The notes: generated from the sequence alone by a model not told the origin. Positions 11,138 to 22,829 are shown, counted from the first letter of the stretch. The stretch is DNA of 64,000 nt from Ypsolopha sequella (GCA_934047225.1 OW203990.1:24717045-24781044); one strand, 5' to 3'. Numbers and translations are program-made.

Positions 11138-11380
11138 CTATCTATTCTAATTTTTTCGCTTACCTAGCTCCAGTAAAAGATAACAAATTACTATGTATAC
11201 ATTATAATTTTAGCTGTTTATGTAAGCAAAGTGTCAAATTATTATTTTGCTCTCGTAGCTAAGTGTAACGTGACTCACGATAGCACAAGTTTAAACCTTT
11301 GTGGTTTTTAGCTGCTATTATTATTTTATGTTATAATTTTTTGTAAACGGTAAATAAATTAAAAAAAAAAAAAAAAAAAA

Positions 11381-12167
11381 TCAATTTCACTGCTGTACTT
11401 CTGAAAATAAAGTTTTTGTTGTCTCACCCATTATCTTATCATCTTTCCTAGGCTTATTAAAAGCAACGCCCGTGTATGATTTTAATAAAATTCCGTTTAT
11501 TAAAATAAGGAAATCGTGGCAGAAATATTTGTAGTTATTTATATATTTCTATCCAAATCAAAACGGTCTATAAAAATAAAGATCCGAATCAAACCAACAA
11601 ATCAGAAAATTTTACAACTCTATAAGTATATCCGGTTTCTCTAGTCAACTTATGTAGGTAACACCAAATTTTACTATTCCATAAAGAGTTCCGTTATTGA
11701 AAAATTTAGGACTGGCGAAACGTTCTTCTGCTCTAGACATCTCTTAAATATTTAGGCATCTGATTAGGAGTCTCCTAACGTTAGTGAAAACAGATGTTGT
11801 TTGTCTAAAAACATGAAATAGCGACCCTTGCCTACTCAATGGTTATGATTACAATCAGCCTTCACTGTGTCGTCACTAAAAGTGCTAACAGTCGCGATAC
11901 ATCCTGTGCTAGTCCTGCCTGAGCATCTTAATCGAGTCAAGTCCTTGTAGTCATGGCGTTTGTTGAAGCTATACTCTCCCATTTGCAGCATTAGCTTTCC
12001 GAAACGTGACGTTGTAAATATTGTTTCTGCAATTATTACTTATAGCTAATAGTTATTGATATATTATGTACTACTTTTTGACCACTTGTGATCAAGTGGT
12101 TCGAACGTCTAATCCGTTCAAATCTTGTAGGATGCACGTGCTTGCACGTGAAACTGTAGGTCCATGT
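11381..12167. other. No gene seen
   Basis: AT-rich sequence between the LINE tail and the next repeat. Neither strand shows a supported ORF, FLYWCH pattern or long inverted repeat. Confidence 0.5.
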
Positions 12168-12790
12168 TAAGGCGATTACCGTCGCCAAATTAGCAGCTCG
12201 ATATTTGTCAGTATGAATATCAACGGAAACGACATTGAAATAACGTTCATATCAGCGCGCAATGCATTGTGGCTGTTACAACGCTCGCTGCGTCCTTGAT
12301 AGGTGAAATAGAAGAAAATTATACTTTTCACTTGGACGTTACCAAGTTTATCTATTTATTTTTTTATTTTTTATTTATTTATTTATTTACTTAAATGGTT
12401 AGTATTACAGAAAAACTTAATTAGGCCTATCCTAGGGTTAGTAAAACACAAAAATAGAGAACAAAAAGAATTTGGGACTAATAATACCCAAAGCAGGCTT
12501 CCGACACATTAACTGATTCTTTCTCAGACTGTAAAACTAACAACCTAGCACATAAAAGCATAAATGAATTCAATCGGCAAAGCCACTTAGGAGCAGTAAG
12601 AAATTCAAGCAAAAAAACAACATTCAGTAAAAAAAAAAATGTAGAAGTTTTGGTGGTATGAAAAAGAAAAATGTTGCATATGTTGTCTAAGAGTTGATAA
12701 TTCATAACACAGTTTTTCATTATTTTTGATTTCACCAAAAACGAGGAGTAAGCTTTAGAAAGTACCCATTTGGCGATAGTAAGGCCCTTA
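12168..12790 (+). repeat. Interspersed repeat R2, copy 1
   Basis: It begins 'aaggcgattaccgtcgcc' and continues 'aaattagcagctcgatattt', then 'acgttcatatcagcgcgc', ending near 'aaggcccttaag'. Similar blocks are at 21085-21560 and 51617-52025. This copy has an extra AT-rich insertion around 12355-12540. Non-coding. Confidence 0.7.
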
Positions 12791-13483
12791 AGTAGTACGG
12801 CGCGGCGATAGGCTGCAACGCTTTTAATAATCGTCGTTGAAATGTGAGTTTAAATTTTTCATGTGTTCATTTAACTTTTTATTCCACAGTCCCATACCCG
12901 TAAACACCTTTTACATCCTTGGGGATTCATGTAGTTTTTTATTTTCATATCTACTAGATTTTGCTTGAGTTTGCAATCTCGAAAATACAAAACTTAAATC
13001 TGCAAGCGATTTACGTGAAAGAGTAAAATATAAATATGTGTTAAGCAACTTAAACAAGAATAATTTTCACACAAAGTAATAATTTAATTTCCAATACTGA
13101 TTATACACATTCAAAATGTAAAATAATCTTAAATATAATTATGCATGATTGTAATCATTTAAGACTAGAATGACTAGATAACCACTACTTATTTTTACAA
13201 AGTATTATATAATTATTACTTCTATAGAAGATAGTACGATTTCGTATCAAGATAATAAAGAAAAGGCTGAGTGCAGAAGTGAATGGAAAGGACTCCGCCG
13301 ACCAAAGCACAGCTCTGAAGTTAAATTGATTGAAAAGAAGATAATATAAAGTAGGTTTAAACATACCTTTAAAACAGAAATAAGACATTTTAAAGCATTA
13401 AAACTTATTAAAGGATTGAAAGTCAACACAATATCGCCAAAGACCGTAGACGAATATGGGAACACACTGTGCCCTCGTATTTG
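12791..13483. other. No gene seen
   Basis: AT-rich, without convincing coding or repeat structure; the minus-strand ORFs here are low-complexity and lack splice signals in the array's phase. Confidence 0.45.
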
Positions 13484-13745
13484 TATACAAGGTGAAATTG
13501 TGAACATCGTCCAAATTCATACTTGAGCCTTCGTAAATGATCAGTATCATGAACCAATAATGATTTTGTAAAATTCATAAAATGAAATTTCGACTCCCCA
13601 TAGTGATTCACATTCGAAATTTCATTATACACAGTCGAAATTTCATTATACGAATTTCACAAAAATTGTTATCAATTCATGATGCTGATCACTCACCAAG
13701 CCTCCAGTATGAATTTGGACGATGATCAAAAAGTCACCTTGTATA
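13484..13745. repeat. Palindromic MITE, 'tatacaaggtga' family, copy 2
   Basis: The ends are TATACAAGGTGA/TCACCTTGTATA with inner 'catcgtccaaattcata' arms, matching 5434-5703. A short duplicated piece ('gaaatttcattata') lies in the middle. Confidence 0.8.
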
Positions 13746-14006
13746 TACAATATAGTATTGATAATATTACGAATATTTACAAAAAAAAATCCTAGTGGTT
13801 TCAAAGAAAAAGTCAATAAATATTTTTTTTTTCTAAATCTTATCGATGTGGTCTTTCTAAATATTAATCATCTGACATAGATGAAAATAGAAACAAAATC
13901 TTATTCTCGCGTATAAAAAACAGCATAAACATAATTTGTTCAAAGTCAAGCTGATTTTAGACTAAAATTAAGTAAAACTTGTTATTTCTTTGAAACCACT
14001 ATAATA

Positions 14007-15049
14007 TACAGGGTGGAAAAAATGAAAGGGCCCTGGAGGGGAACTACCTTAAATCCTTTAGTTAGCTCATTTTACTGGAAGGAAACATTCCTTTATTTTT
14101 TAAAAGAAACAAAACTGCATTCAAAGATCTTCTAAAATTTGCTTGTCTCACCCGGGAACTGAACCAACTAAAAATTTAAAAAATAAACCCTCGCTATTTT
14201 ATTATACGAATCGGTAGGATTATTGTTCAGGATAAAATTTGTCTACTAAACTAAAGTCTTACACTCATCTGTTGTACGAGATACCCATGAAATTGAATAT
14301 TTATTACAAGTTATTTATTAACAAAACCTAGTACTGTTCACTTGTAAAGTAATAATTATACGCCATTATTACACAATGACAGCACGGAATGAAAGCAAAA
14401 CAAAACAAAATTTGAATTTCGAACGAATACTTTTATCGATTTTAAATATGTTGAAAGTTATTGTTCGAACTTCAAATTTGTTGCTCCGCGTTGCAAAAAA
14501 AATACGTTCCTTTTTTAAACTTTTCGTCAGTACGCCTAGTGGAAGAAGTAATTGTGCTCTGCATACATTTATTATTACCATTTAACGATTTTCTTATTGA
14601 AGTATTCAACAAGGTACTTAAGATAAATAACATTAGCAAGCTTGTACTTCATACGATGTCTTTGGATGTAAGAGAGATAAGAAAATTATAACGTGTCATT
14701 TACTTGTTACAAGTGAACAGTACTAGGTATTGTTAACAAAGAACTTGTAATAAATATTTAATTTCATGAGTATCTCGTACAACAGATGAGTGTAAGACCA
14801 AATGTTTATTAGACAAATTTTATTCTGAACAATAATCCTACCGATTCGTATGATAAAATAGCGAGGGTTTTTTTTTTTTAATTTTTAGTTGGTTCGATTC
14901 CCGGGTGAGACAAGCGAATTTCAGAATATCTTTGAATGCAGTTTTGTTTCTTTTAAAAAATAAAGGAATGTTTCCTTTCAGTAAAATGAGCTAACTAAAG
15001 GATTTAAGGTAGTTCCCTTCCAGGGCCCTTAAATTTTTTCCACCCTGTA
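14007..15049. mobile_element. 1-kb foldback transposon, copy 1
   Basis: The arms of more than 350 bases start TACAGGGTGGAAAAAAT and are mirrored at the right end (...CCACCCTGTA). Inside are further mirrored blocks ('tcgtacaacagatgag', 'cttgtaataaatattcaatt'). No transposase is encoded. A second full copy is at 30813-31802. Confidence 0.85.
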
Positions 15050-15773
15050 TATATAATATAATGTAAGTTTATTGCACTAAGATATTACAAGGAAAATATT
15101 GCTTACAAAAATTTTTCATGATTTATTTTTCATTTATACCTGATATAGTTTTGATTAACGAACTAAAATTTTATGGAAGCGTAAACTCGCCAAAAAATTG
15201 ACGCCACCACCGTTTGTGTGCCCAGGTGGGCAAGGCTTATATTGATGTGTAATTGCATTGATCAGTCTTGCGCTGCGGGGTGCGCCATCCACACTAGTGA
15301 TCACAACAAAATTATAACAAAATGCCGGGTTGCACCGTGCAATGTGCATAAGCAACTCGAGCAAACACTGCAGGAGTCATGGCATCAGTTTTTATGAGTA
15401 AGTATTCGAAATTTTCATAAATTTAAAACCAAAAACGAAATAACCTTGTAAGCGATTGACACGTTACCACTTATAGTGCTTTTTACATGTTCATCGTTTA
15501 TAAAATAAAGTATAATAACATAAAGACTACGACTAGGTCCCTTCTTTTCGGTCCGATTCAAGTCTATGATTTGCTGGAATCGGAATATCGTGATAATCAC
15601 TAGCCAATCATATTGCGATTATCGTAGTGAGCTAAGTACCTGTAGTTTACTCAAAATCACACACAACCCCCGTGTTGTGGGGCCATATGGCTAAGAAGGG
15701 ATGTACTCAGATAGATTTCCATAAAATTTTAGTACGTTGGTTTTGATGTCTTACTTAGTTAGCCTCTTGCATT

Positions 15774-15976
15774 TCAAGAGTGAATATGCTCATTTTTGGT
15801 CAGGACGATGACATCTTCGAACGTCACAATGACAGCCTTGCAGCCATGAGGGGCTTGGTTGCAGGTCCAATAAGACCTGGACCCATTAGTCCGTTTTATG
15901 TTAAACCGGTAGTTTTCAATCTGGATCACCGGCTTCCCCAATCTTGTCTTCTGGAACGTTGGGACCACGACACGAG
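15774..15976 (-). CDS. mod(mdg4): FLYWCH terminal exon 2
   Basis: The acceptor 'aataatgtttacag' precedes CT CGT GTC (phase 1). The peptide of about 66 residues has GKPVIQIENYRFN, then YWTC, GCKA and EHIHS-stop. All FLYWCH ligands (C, C, H, H) are present. The protein ends right after the second His, with no tail. It is a single-copy variant within the window, not close to groups A or B. No obvious AATAAA lies in the first 60 bases after the stop. Confidence 0.88.
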
Positions 15977-16347
15977 CTGTAAACATTATTTTGGTCAGTT
16001 TCATTACAGCGACTTGCTCCTTCTAGCACTCTTATTGAAAAAAAAATACAATGTACATGCCAAATTTGTGTTTTTTACGCATGCAGCTAAATCAGTATTG
16101 GAGACTCGGTTAATAAGTAATAATAAGGCCTTAACAGTACCGTGTTCAACCGAAATCCAAAATAAGCGCTCTTCGCTGCTAATGGCCTTATTTATTCATA
16201 TTTGCCTAAAATTTCGATTTGTGAATCTTACCTCATCTATGACTTGAACCTAAAACATTTACAAATACACATAAAATTTACAAGAGTTTATAAGTCCGAG
16301 AGTGTAAATTCCATTATTTGCTTTTAAACGCTTGTAACTTTAGTATG

Positions 16348-16487
16348 TACAGTACCCGGCAGTAAATAATGCACATCGCCTATCTTCGGCTTCGTAGAGC
16401 GCCGTCTCTGTCACCGGACTGTTAGTGCTTCGTTCAACAGAGATGACGCTACAATACGATGCGCATTATTTACTGCCGGGACCTGTA
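16348..16487. repeat. Small MITE
   Basis: The inverted ends 'tacagtacccggcagtaaat' and 'atttactgccgggacctgta' enclose about 90 GC-richer bases. Non-coding. Confidence 0.75.
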
Positions 16488-16710
16488 TTTGATTTTAGCA
16501 AATGTTTTAGGTTCATGTCAAATTAAAATGCAAGGCGAATATTAATTTATATGGACATTGTCAGCGAAGAGCGCTTACTTTGAGTTCGGGCGAACACAAC
16601 ATCTGCAAAATATGGGGGCAAAAAACAATATTTTTTGAATTTTAACAATAATTGATAATCGTATATTTTCAATAGCTACTCGTAAAAAAGGCTGAATAAA
16701 TAAAAAAAGA

Positions 16711-16947
16711 CCTGCCCCTCTATTCTGTATCTTTAGTTGCCAACTGGACTAGGTGCCTATCATCAAAAACATAGATAATAACGGAACTTTCAAAATTGCC
16801 TTTATTGGTTATTGAACTATTTACGAACTGTGTCGTCACTTCAAGTGCGAACATATCTTTACACAATCGAAATTCGATAGTATGTCTTTGTTTTTGATGA
16901 TATGCACCCAGTTCAGATGGCAACTAAAGATACATAATAGGCCCTCA
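16711..16947. repeat. Inverted-repeat element
   Basis: The left arm 'tattctgtatctttagttgc' mirrors the right arm 'gcaactaaagatacataata', with a second mirrored pair 'atcatcaaaaaca' inside. A half copy lies near 4965-5005 ('ttggcaactaaagatacaga'). Confidence 0.7.
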
Positions 16948-16970
16948 GATGACTTATTGTCTAACTTCAA

Positions 16971-17074
16971 CATCTATCGCTATTGTTTTCAAAAGTACGC
17001 GTGATTGGCTAGAAGTGATGAGTCACGTCATTTCTAGCCAATCACGTTACCTTTTAAAGCAATAGCGATAGACG
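16971..17074. repeat. Hairpin element
   Basis: Arms 'catctatcgctattg' / 'caatagcgatag' and 'gtgattggctagaa' / 'ttctagccaatcac' form a nested palindrome. The similar structure at 36472-36567 shares the 'attgg/gtct-taga' and 'gcgatag' pieces. Confidence 0.65.
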
Positions 17075-17292
17075 ATTCCATGACTATTTCCTTACACAAT
17101 GGCACCTCTGGTTTAAGTAAAATAAAACGTGCTTTAAAAAAATAAAGTTGAAACAATTTTTTTTTGTTTAATTTCTTATATAAGATTTAGTAACTAAACA
17201 CAAAGAAAGTTTTTGCCGAGCACAAAAATCTTGTGGAATTTATACTCTTATTATACTCTTACTCTTACAATGGCGTCGTTCAGACCGTACAT

Positions 17293-17495
17293 CTAATGGT
17301 TATGCTTGTTTTGAACACTTATAAGCTGGTCATAAATAGTGACCAATTTTGCCTTACAACCTGTCGCAATTCTGGAACACACCCAAATACTTTTGGGGAA
17401 TTTACTTTTCGGAGTCTTGTTGAAACGATTACCTTTATAAATTATAACGGGTTTTCCGTATCTGGATGTGGAGAACTTTAGCACTGATGCTGAAC
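17293..17495 (-). CDS. mod(mdg4): FLYWCH terminal exon 3
   Basis: The acceptor 'taacttgtttcag' precedes GT TCA GCA TCA (phase 1). The peptide of about 66 residues has STSRYGKPVIIYKGNRFN, then IWVC, GCKAK and KHNH-stop. The canonical C-C-H-H set is complete. The STSRYGKPV entry motif is shared with the 25423 exon and, in worn form, with the broken exons at 53902 and 59110. It ends at the final His. Confidence 0.88.
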
Positions 17496-17562
17496 CTGAA
17501 ACAAGTTAAACATTTGTGAATATTACGTATAATGATACAAAAGTACTTTGAGATCGTATTAC

Positions 17563-17652
17563 GGAGCAATTAAGAATAGGAGTTGCCGATTTCTCTAGTG
17601 CGCGGAGTGAAAGGCAGAGGTACATCACATCAACTCCTCTTCTTAATTGCTC
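17563..17652. repeat. Hairpin element
   Basis: The left arm 'ggagcaattaagaa.aggagtt' is mirrored by 'aactcctcttcttaattgctcc'. The inner loop is GC-rich. Non-coding. Confidence 0.6.
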
Positions 17653-17782
17653 CTTGGATCGTATGGATTTTGTCGATGATTGTTTTACAGTAGTTTTCAT
17701 ATAATTTTGCAATGACGTACCTTAAGGTTTCAGCTTTGTCGAAGCCTATGTGATAAAATTATGATACATGTATGTGATTTAT

Positions 17783-17973
17783 ATATTCCATCCATCCATC
17801 AGCCCGTATTCGTCCACTGCTGGACATAGGCCTCCCCAATATTACGCCGCCCTTGGCGGTCCTCAGTCATCCTCATCCAGCCGCCACTTGCAACGTCCTT
17901 CAGATCGTTAGTCCAGCGGGCATGAGGGCGGCCTACGCTGCGCTTTGCTCTACGTGGTCTCCATTCCAATGGC
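17783..17973 (-). pseudogene. RTE-type LINE 3' end
   Basis: On the minus strand one frame reads HARWTNDLKDVASGGWM, then TEDRQGRRNIGEAYVQQWT. This is the C-terminal signature of RTE-clade ORFs. The 'tccagcagtggac' tail and tggatga repeats follow. It is a 5'-truncated insertion. Confidence 0.8.
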
Positions 17974-18379
17974 ATTGGAATTTATATATTATGGTGTATA
18001 ATTATGGTGTATAATTATGCCAAGGATTCATTAATCATCAAATTTATTAATTTTCATTTCTTTTTAATCATTCACAGCACACAAGGTACAATTATAAAAA
18101 AAAATGAGATAACGTAATTAAGCCTATAAAGAATTGAAAGAACTAATCAACGCAACAAAACTCGAGCACGAAAATCAATTAACAATTGACATTATGAGTT
18201 AAATCCATCAATAATAGAAACGTTTATAGTAAAGATCAAGCAAACCAAACCTACCACAAAGTAGTATTGTCGTTTTACGACATGCCTCTCTATCTACTTT
18301 GACTTACTCCTAATAACAATATTAAATAAACATATGCTATTTTTTTCAGTTAAAATACTGCAGTAGTTAAAGGGATACT

Positions 18380-18699
18380 TTAAGAGAATGTATGACTAAA
18401 CTTTTTTTTAATGTAGCGTCCATCAGAGCTTATGTGGTATTCTGCAGCTGGATGTGTGTGTTCTTCGGGGACTGACAACAACTGGTTATCGACATCCGTC
18501 TTCAGTTTACTCCTGCAACCTCTAGATGCATGAGTCGAACAGATCCACGTGTAACCTTTTCTTGCAGACGACGTAGACTTAGCGTAGGTGTAGTCTTTGT
18601 AGAGAAGAACGACTTTTCCCTTTTGCGAAAGAACTTCTTGAACATCGTCATAATTCTTGGAACACATTATTTGAAGTAGATCATGGGGGTCAAATTGAT
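18380..18699 (-). CDS. mod(mdg4): FLYWCH terminal exon 4 (long form)
   Basis: The acceptor 'ttcatctttttcag' precedes AT CAA TTT GAC (phase 1). At about 105 residues this is one of the longest exons. It has a 30-residue lead-in, GKVVLLYKDYTY, then TWIC, GCRSK and EEHTHP. After the second His comes AAEYHISSDGRYIKKK, a basic tail like that of the 4284, 54696 and 59896 exons. The finger ligands are intact. It lies immediately beside the minisatellite at 18886-20600. Confidence 0.87.
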
Positions 18700-18885
18700 C
18701 TGAAAAAGATGAATGGTTATTTTCTCATCGTGCCAATGGATGCAAAAATGGTGATAATGTTTCCATGGTAACCCTATTGAATAATATAGAACTTAAAGAT
18801 TTTCATTTTTTATATTTACAATTATTGGTAACATTCGTGTACTTGTAGGACACGCATTAGTTTAGGATGGAGTGGCATTTAATAG

Positions 18886-20600
18886 GAATACTCATTGTGA
18901 CCGCCTCTGTGGTCTAGTAACTTAAATGTCTCGATCACTAATACTCATTGTGACCGCATCTGTGGTCTAGTGACTTGAAAGTCTCGAACACTAATACTCA
19001 TTGTGACCGCATCTGTGGTCTAGTGACTTGAAAGTCTCGAACACTAATACTCATTGTGACCGCCTCTGTGGTCTAGTGACTTGAAAGTCTCGAACACTAC
19101 TACTCATTGTGACCGCCTCTGTGGTCTAGTGACTTGAAAGTCTCGAACACTAATACTCATTGTGACCGCCTCTGTGGTCTAGTGACTTGAAAGCCTCGAA
19201 CACTAATACTCATTGTGACCGCATCTGTGGTCTAGTGACTTGAAAGTCTCGAACACTTATACTCATTGTGACCGCCTATGGGATCTAGTGACTTAAAAGT
19301 CTCTAACACTAATACTCATTGTGACCGCATCTGTGGTCTAGTGACTTGAAAGTCTCGAACACTAATACTCATTGTGACCGCCTCTGTGGTCTGGTGACTT
19401 AAAAGTCTCTAACACTAATACTCATTGTGACCGCCTCTGTGGTTTAGTGATTTGAAGTCTCTAACACTAATACTCATTGTGACCGCCTCTGTGGTCTAGT
19501 GACTTGAAAGTCTCGAACACTAATACTCATTGTGACCGCCTCTGTGGTCTAGTGACTTAAAGTCTCGAACAGTAATACTCATTGTGACCGCCTCTGTGGT
19601 CTAGTGACTTGAAGTCTCGAACACTAATACTCATTGTGACCGCCTCTGTGGTCTAGTGACTTGAAAGTCTCGAACACTTATACTCATTGTGACCGCCTAT
19701 GGGATCTAGTGACTTAAAAGTCTCTAACACTAATACTCATTGTGACCGCATCTGTGGTCTAGTGACTTGAAAGTCTCGAACACTAATACTCATTGTGACC
19801 GCCTCTGTGGTCTGGTGACTTAAAAGTCTCTAACACTAATACTCATTGTGACCGCCTCTGTGGTTTAGTGATTTGAAGTCTCTAACACTAATACTCATTG
19901 TGACCGCCTCTGTGGTCTAGTGACTTGAAAGTCTCGAACACTAATACTCATTGTGACCGCCTCTGTGGTCTAGTGACTTAAAGTCTCGAACAGTAATACT
20001 CATTGTGACCGCCTCTGTGGTCTAGTGACTTGAAGTCTCGAACACTAATACTCATTGTGACCGCCTCTGTGGTCTAGTGACTTGAAAGTCTCGAACACTT
20101 ATACTCATTGTGACCGCCTATGGGATCTAGTGACTTAAAAGTCTCTAACACTAATACTCATTGTGACCGCCTCTGTGGTTTAGTGATTTGAAGTCTCTAA
20201 CACTAATACTCATTGTGACCGCCTCTGTGGTCTAGTGACTTGAAGTCTCGAACACTAATGCTCATTGTGACCGCTTCTGTGGTCTAGTGACTTGAAGTCT
20301 CGAACACTAATACTCATTGTGACCGCCTCTGTGGTCTAGTGACTTGAAAGTCTCGAACACTTATACTCATTGTGACCGCCTATGGGATCTAGTGACTTAA
20401 AAGTCTCTAACACTAATACTCATTGTGACCGCCTCTGTAGTCTAGTGACTTGAAGTCTCGAACACTAATGCTCATTGTGACCGCCTCTGTGGTCTAGTGA
20501 CTTGAAGTCTCGAACACTAATACTCATTGTGACCGCCTCTGTGGTTTAGTGACTTGAAGACTCGAACATTATTGACTTGAACATTAATACTCATTGTGAC
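18886..20600 (+). repeat. 53-bp minisatellite, about 32 copies
   Basis: Tandem units of 52-53 bases are built on 'actcattgtgaccgcctctg', 'tggtctagtgacttgaaag' and 'tctcgaacac'. Variant units with 'ctatgggatctag' recur at 19258, 19679, 20100 and 20362. The first three are spaced 421 bases apart, showing a higher-order unit of 8 monomers. The last spacing is 262 (5 monomers). It is presumably intronic between the 18380 and 20741 exons. Confidence 0.97.
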
Positions 20601-20740
20601 CGAATCGAAAACACCTCTAAAAACCTCTCGGGGATATAACAATGTCATGACAATGTTTTGAATTTTTTATGTGAATAAGTAGATATCACGGTCTTACGGT
20701 CGGGATTCCCTATTACTCTATACTATGGTATGGTTTGGTT

Positions 20741-20994
20741 TCATTTTGTGTGATAATTTTTGAAACAAAATTCTGTACACAGCGCGATTTTACACACGTC
20801 ACAACTTCGGGATGTGCGGGAGTCCCTGCCTTGTATAGCACACCATTTACATCTGGCTCTCGGGGATTTTCCTTTTTCTAAATAATGTCCTCCTATGAGG
20901 AGGGGTCTTCCATCGGATGACGTCTGATCGATGACGTGAATCTCACGAAGAAATGCATTTCCATTTTCTGTTACTAAGTTGTGTTCTGTAGCCT
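20741..20994 (-). CDS. PiggyBac-type Cys-rich domain as candidate alternative exon
   Basis: The acceptor 'gtattcatttacag' precedes AG GCT ACA GAA, exactly the phase used by all FLYWCH exons. The peptide of about 83 residues has an acidic/polar lead, then GRPLLIGGHYLEK, CKWC, CDVCKIALCTEFCFKNYHT. The CxxC...CxxC...C...C...H arrangement is the C-terminal zinc-binding (PHD/RING-like) domain of piggyBac transposases, which binds transposon ends. No transposase sequence continues upstream of the acceptor, and the stop follows two residues after the final His. It is either a domesticated terminal exon of the array or a coincidental relic; transcript data would decide. No AATAAA was seen nearby. Confidence 0.6.
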
Positions 20995-21084
20995 CTGTAA
21001 ATGAATACACATAATTTTGTATGTCAGTCATTCAATAATAATTAAAAGCCTAACCGTTGTCGAGTAGCAATGTGCTCTGGATAG

Positions 21085-21560
21085 CTTAAGGCGATTACCT
21101 TCGCCAAATTAGCAGCTCGATATTTGTCAGTACGAATATCAACGGAAACGACATTGAAATAACGTTCATATCAGCGCGCAATGCATAGTGGCTGTTACGA
21201 CGCTCGCTGCGTCCTTGAAAGGGCGAAATAAGAGAAAATTATACTTTTCACTTGAACGTGATTGTTCGATTGAATAATCCTATGTTATGTTTATAGCTAT
21301 CAAGTTTATCTATTAATCAAAGCATAAATTAATTCAATCGGCCAAGCCACTTAGGAGCAGTAGGTAATTCAAGCCAAAAAACACCATTTAGTTAATACAT
21401 TTTTTCATGTGGAAGTTTTGGTGGTATGAAATAGAAAAATGTTGCATATTTTGTCTAAGAGCTGATTATTCATAATACATTTTTTCATTATTTTTGGTTT
21501 GGCCTTAAACGAGGAGTAGGCTTTAGAAAGTACGCATTTGGCAATAGTAAGGCCCTTAAG
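21085..21560 (+). repeat. Interspersed repeat R2, copy 2
   Basis: It starts 'ttaaggcgattacc' and ends near 'taaggcccttaag', parallel to 12168-12790 and 51617-52025. A related shorter patch ('acgttcatatcagcgcgc'-like) follows at 21560-21660. Non-coding. Confidence 0.7.
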
Positions 21561-21927
21561 GGTGTTATAGCCGCCAACGACCTTGATTCGACGTGTGTCG
21601 GTGCAAATATTGACAGAAACTGTATTGAAATAATGTTCATATCAGCGCGCACTGCATTACGTCACTGGGCCTCCGGAAAGCGCAAAACCAGCGCAAAAAT
21701 ATACGTAAAAAAATGTTTTCCACCCTCTTTTTTTTTATTTTCAAACGTTCGTTTCAAAAACGCGGTTAAGAGATCAACTTTTTTTTTTTATAAAATAGGC
21801 AATAGAAATATGAAGGGATGTTACCTTAATCAAATATTTTTTTCCCAACAAAATATTTCAGTATTAGCTAAAAACACACCAATTTATTGTTTCGCTGCGT
21901 GATCACTAGTATTACGCGACCAAGAAC

Positions 21928-21983
21928 AAGAGGCCAAAGAGCCAACATATAATCGCGATTATATGTTGGCTCTTTGGCCTCTT
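21928..21983. repeat. Perfect 56-bp palindrome
   Basis: The 28-base arm starting 'aagaggccaaagagccaa' is followed without spacer by its exact reverse complement, then a T run. It can fold as a perfect hairpin. It matches none of the other repeat families here. Confidence 0.9.
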
Positions 21984-21989
21984 TTTTTA

Positions 21990-22829
21990 AAGGCCTTATT
22001 TGCTTTTCACAGAGGTCTTTGCCATTAGACTTATAGACAGGTAATGAAAAAAGTTGGTAGGGTATGCCATCCTCTTAAGATCAGAGTCTTATGTTCAATG
22101 ATGTATGAAAATCGCGAAAGTTTGAAGTTTGTTACGAGTAGCTTTGTCGAAATATATCAGTACGATTTGACAAAATCTCGCTAAGCGATACTAAACCGAA
22201 GACTGGTCACTATGTACCCATTCCGATCATAATTATTATTAACTATTGAGGTGAGCTATTTCCTTAAAACTCAATAATTAAGGGTCAGTACTAAGCTAAA
22301 CTTCAGTCCTGCACTTACGCTTTTGTTTATTTAATTGGCTATCTGCTCTAAAAAACTGTCACATACCCAAAACTTCAGTTATTTTGAATTTATAAGGACA
22401 TGTAATTAAAAAACCTTTCAGCTAATGTCTTAAGTAAATTATTTAGAAAATTCTCGCGAATTTTGATATTTATAGCTTTAAAATACATGCCATTAACGTT
22501 ATTTTAAAATTTATGTTAGAGCTGACATTGCCATTTTTTCCTATCGAGCGAAGTTTATTAAATCAAGTTTTCAGATTTACAAATAAGTATGTCCTGTTAT
22601 AAGTTTACAACAAGTTTTTTATTTTAATTTTAAATATGATAATTAACTGACAATATGAATTAAATAAAATGTTCATTTAGCTTTGTACGGGGTCTTAAAT
22701 TACCTCAATAGTTAAGTAAGGTTAAGATTTAAAAGCTACCTATGTATTATATGAAAGAAGTTTAATGTCTAACACAAAGAAAAGAGACAAATGAAAAAGA
22801 AAAAACGCAACAAGTTCTTGGCAATGCAT
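21990..22829. other. No gene seen
   Basis: AT-rich stretch between the palindrome and the next FLYWCH exon. It probably includes the 3' UTR of the 22830 exon at its right edge. No coding or RNA signal recognised. Confidence 0.45.

Larger units (their letters stand above)
6926..11380 (+). mobile_element. Apparently intact CR1/Jockey-type LINE
   Basis: The element has a short GC-richer 5' leader, ORF1, a 47-base gap, ORF2, a 3' UTR with AATAAA at 11353 and a 20-base A run at 11361-11380. Both ORFs are open over their full length, unusual among the repeats here, so the insertion is probably young. The 5' end is placed approximately, by composition change; I could not find a convincing target-site duplication. 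It lies on the strand opposite to the FLYWCH exons, within the interval between two of them. Confidence 0.85.

Noticed and set aside
15310..15400. + strand start resembling a THAP domain (MPGCTVQCA)
   Set aside because: A stop follows after nine codons and no further THAP residues are visible.
18886..20600. CRISPR array
   Set aside because: Units are directly tandem without unique spacers, in a eukaryotic context.
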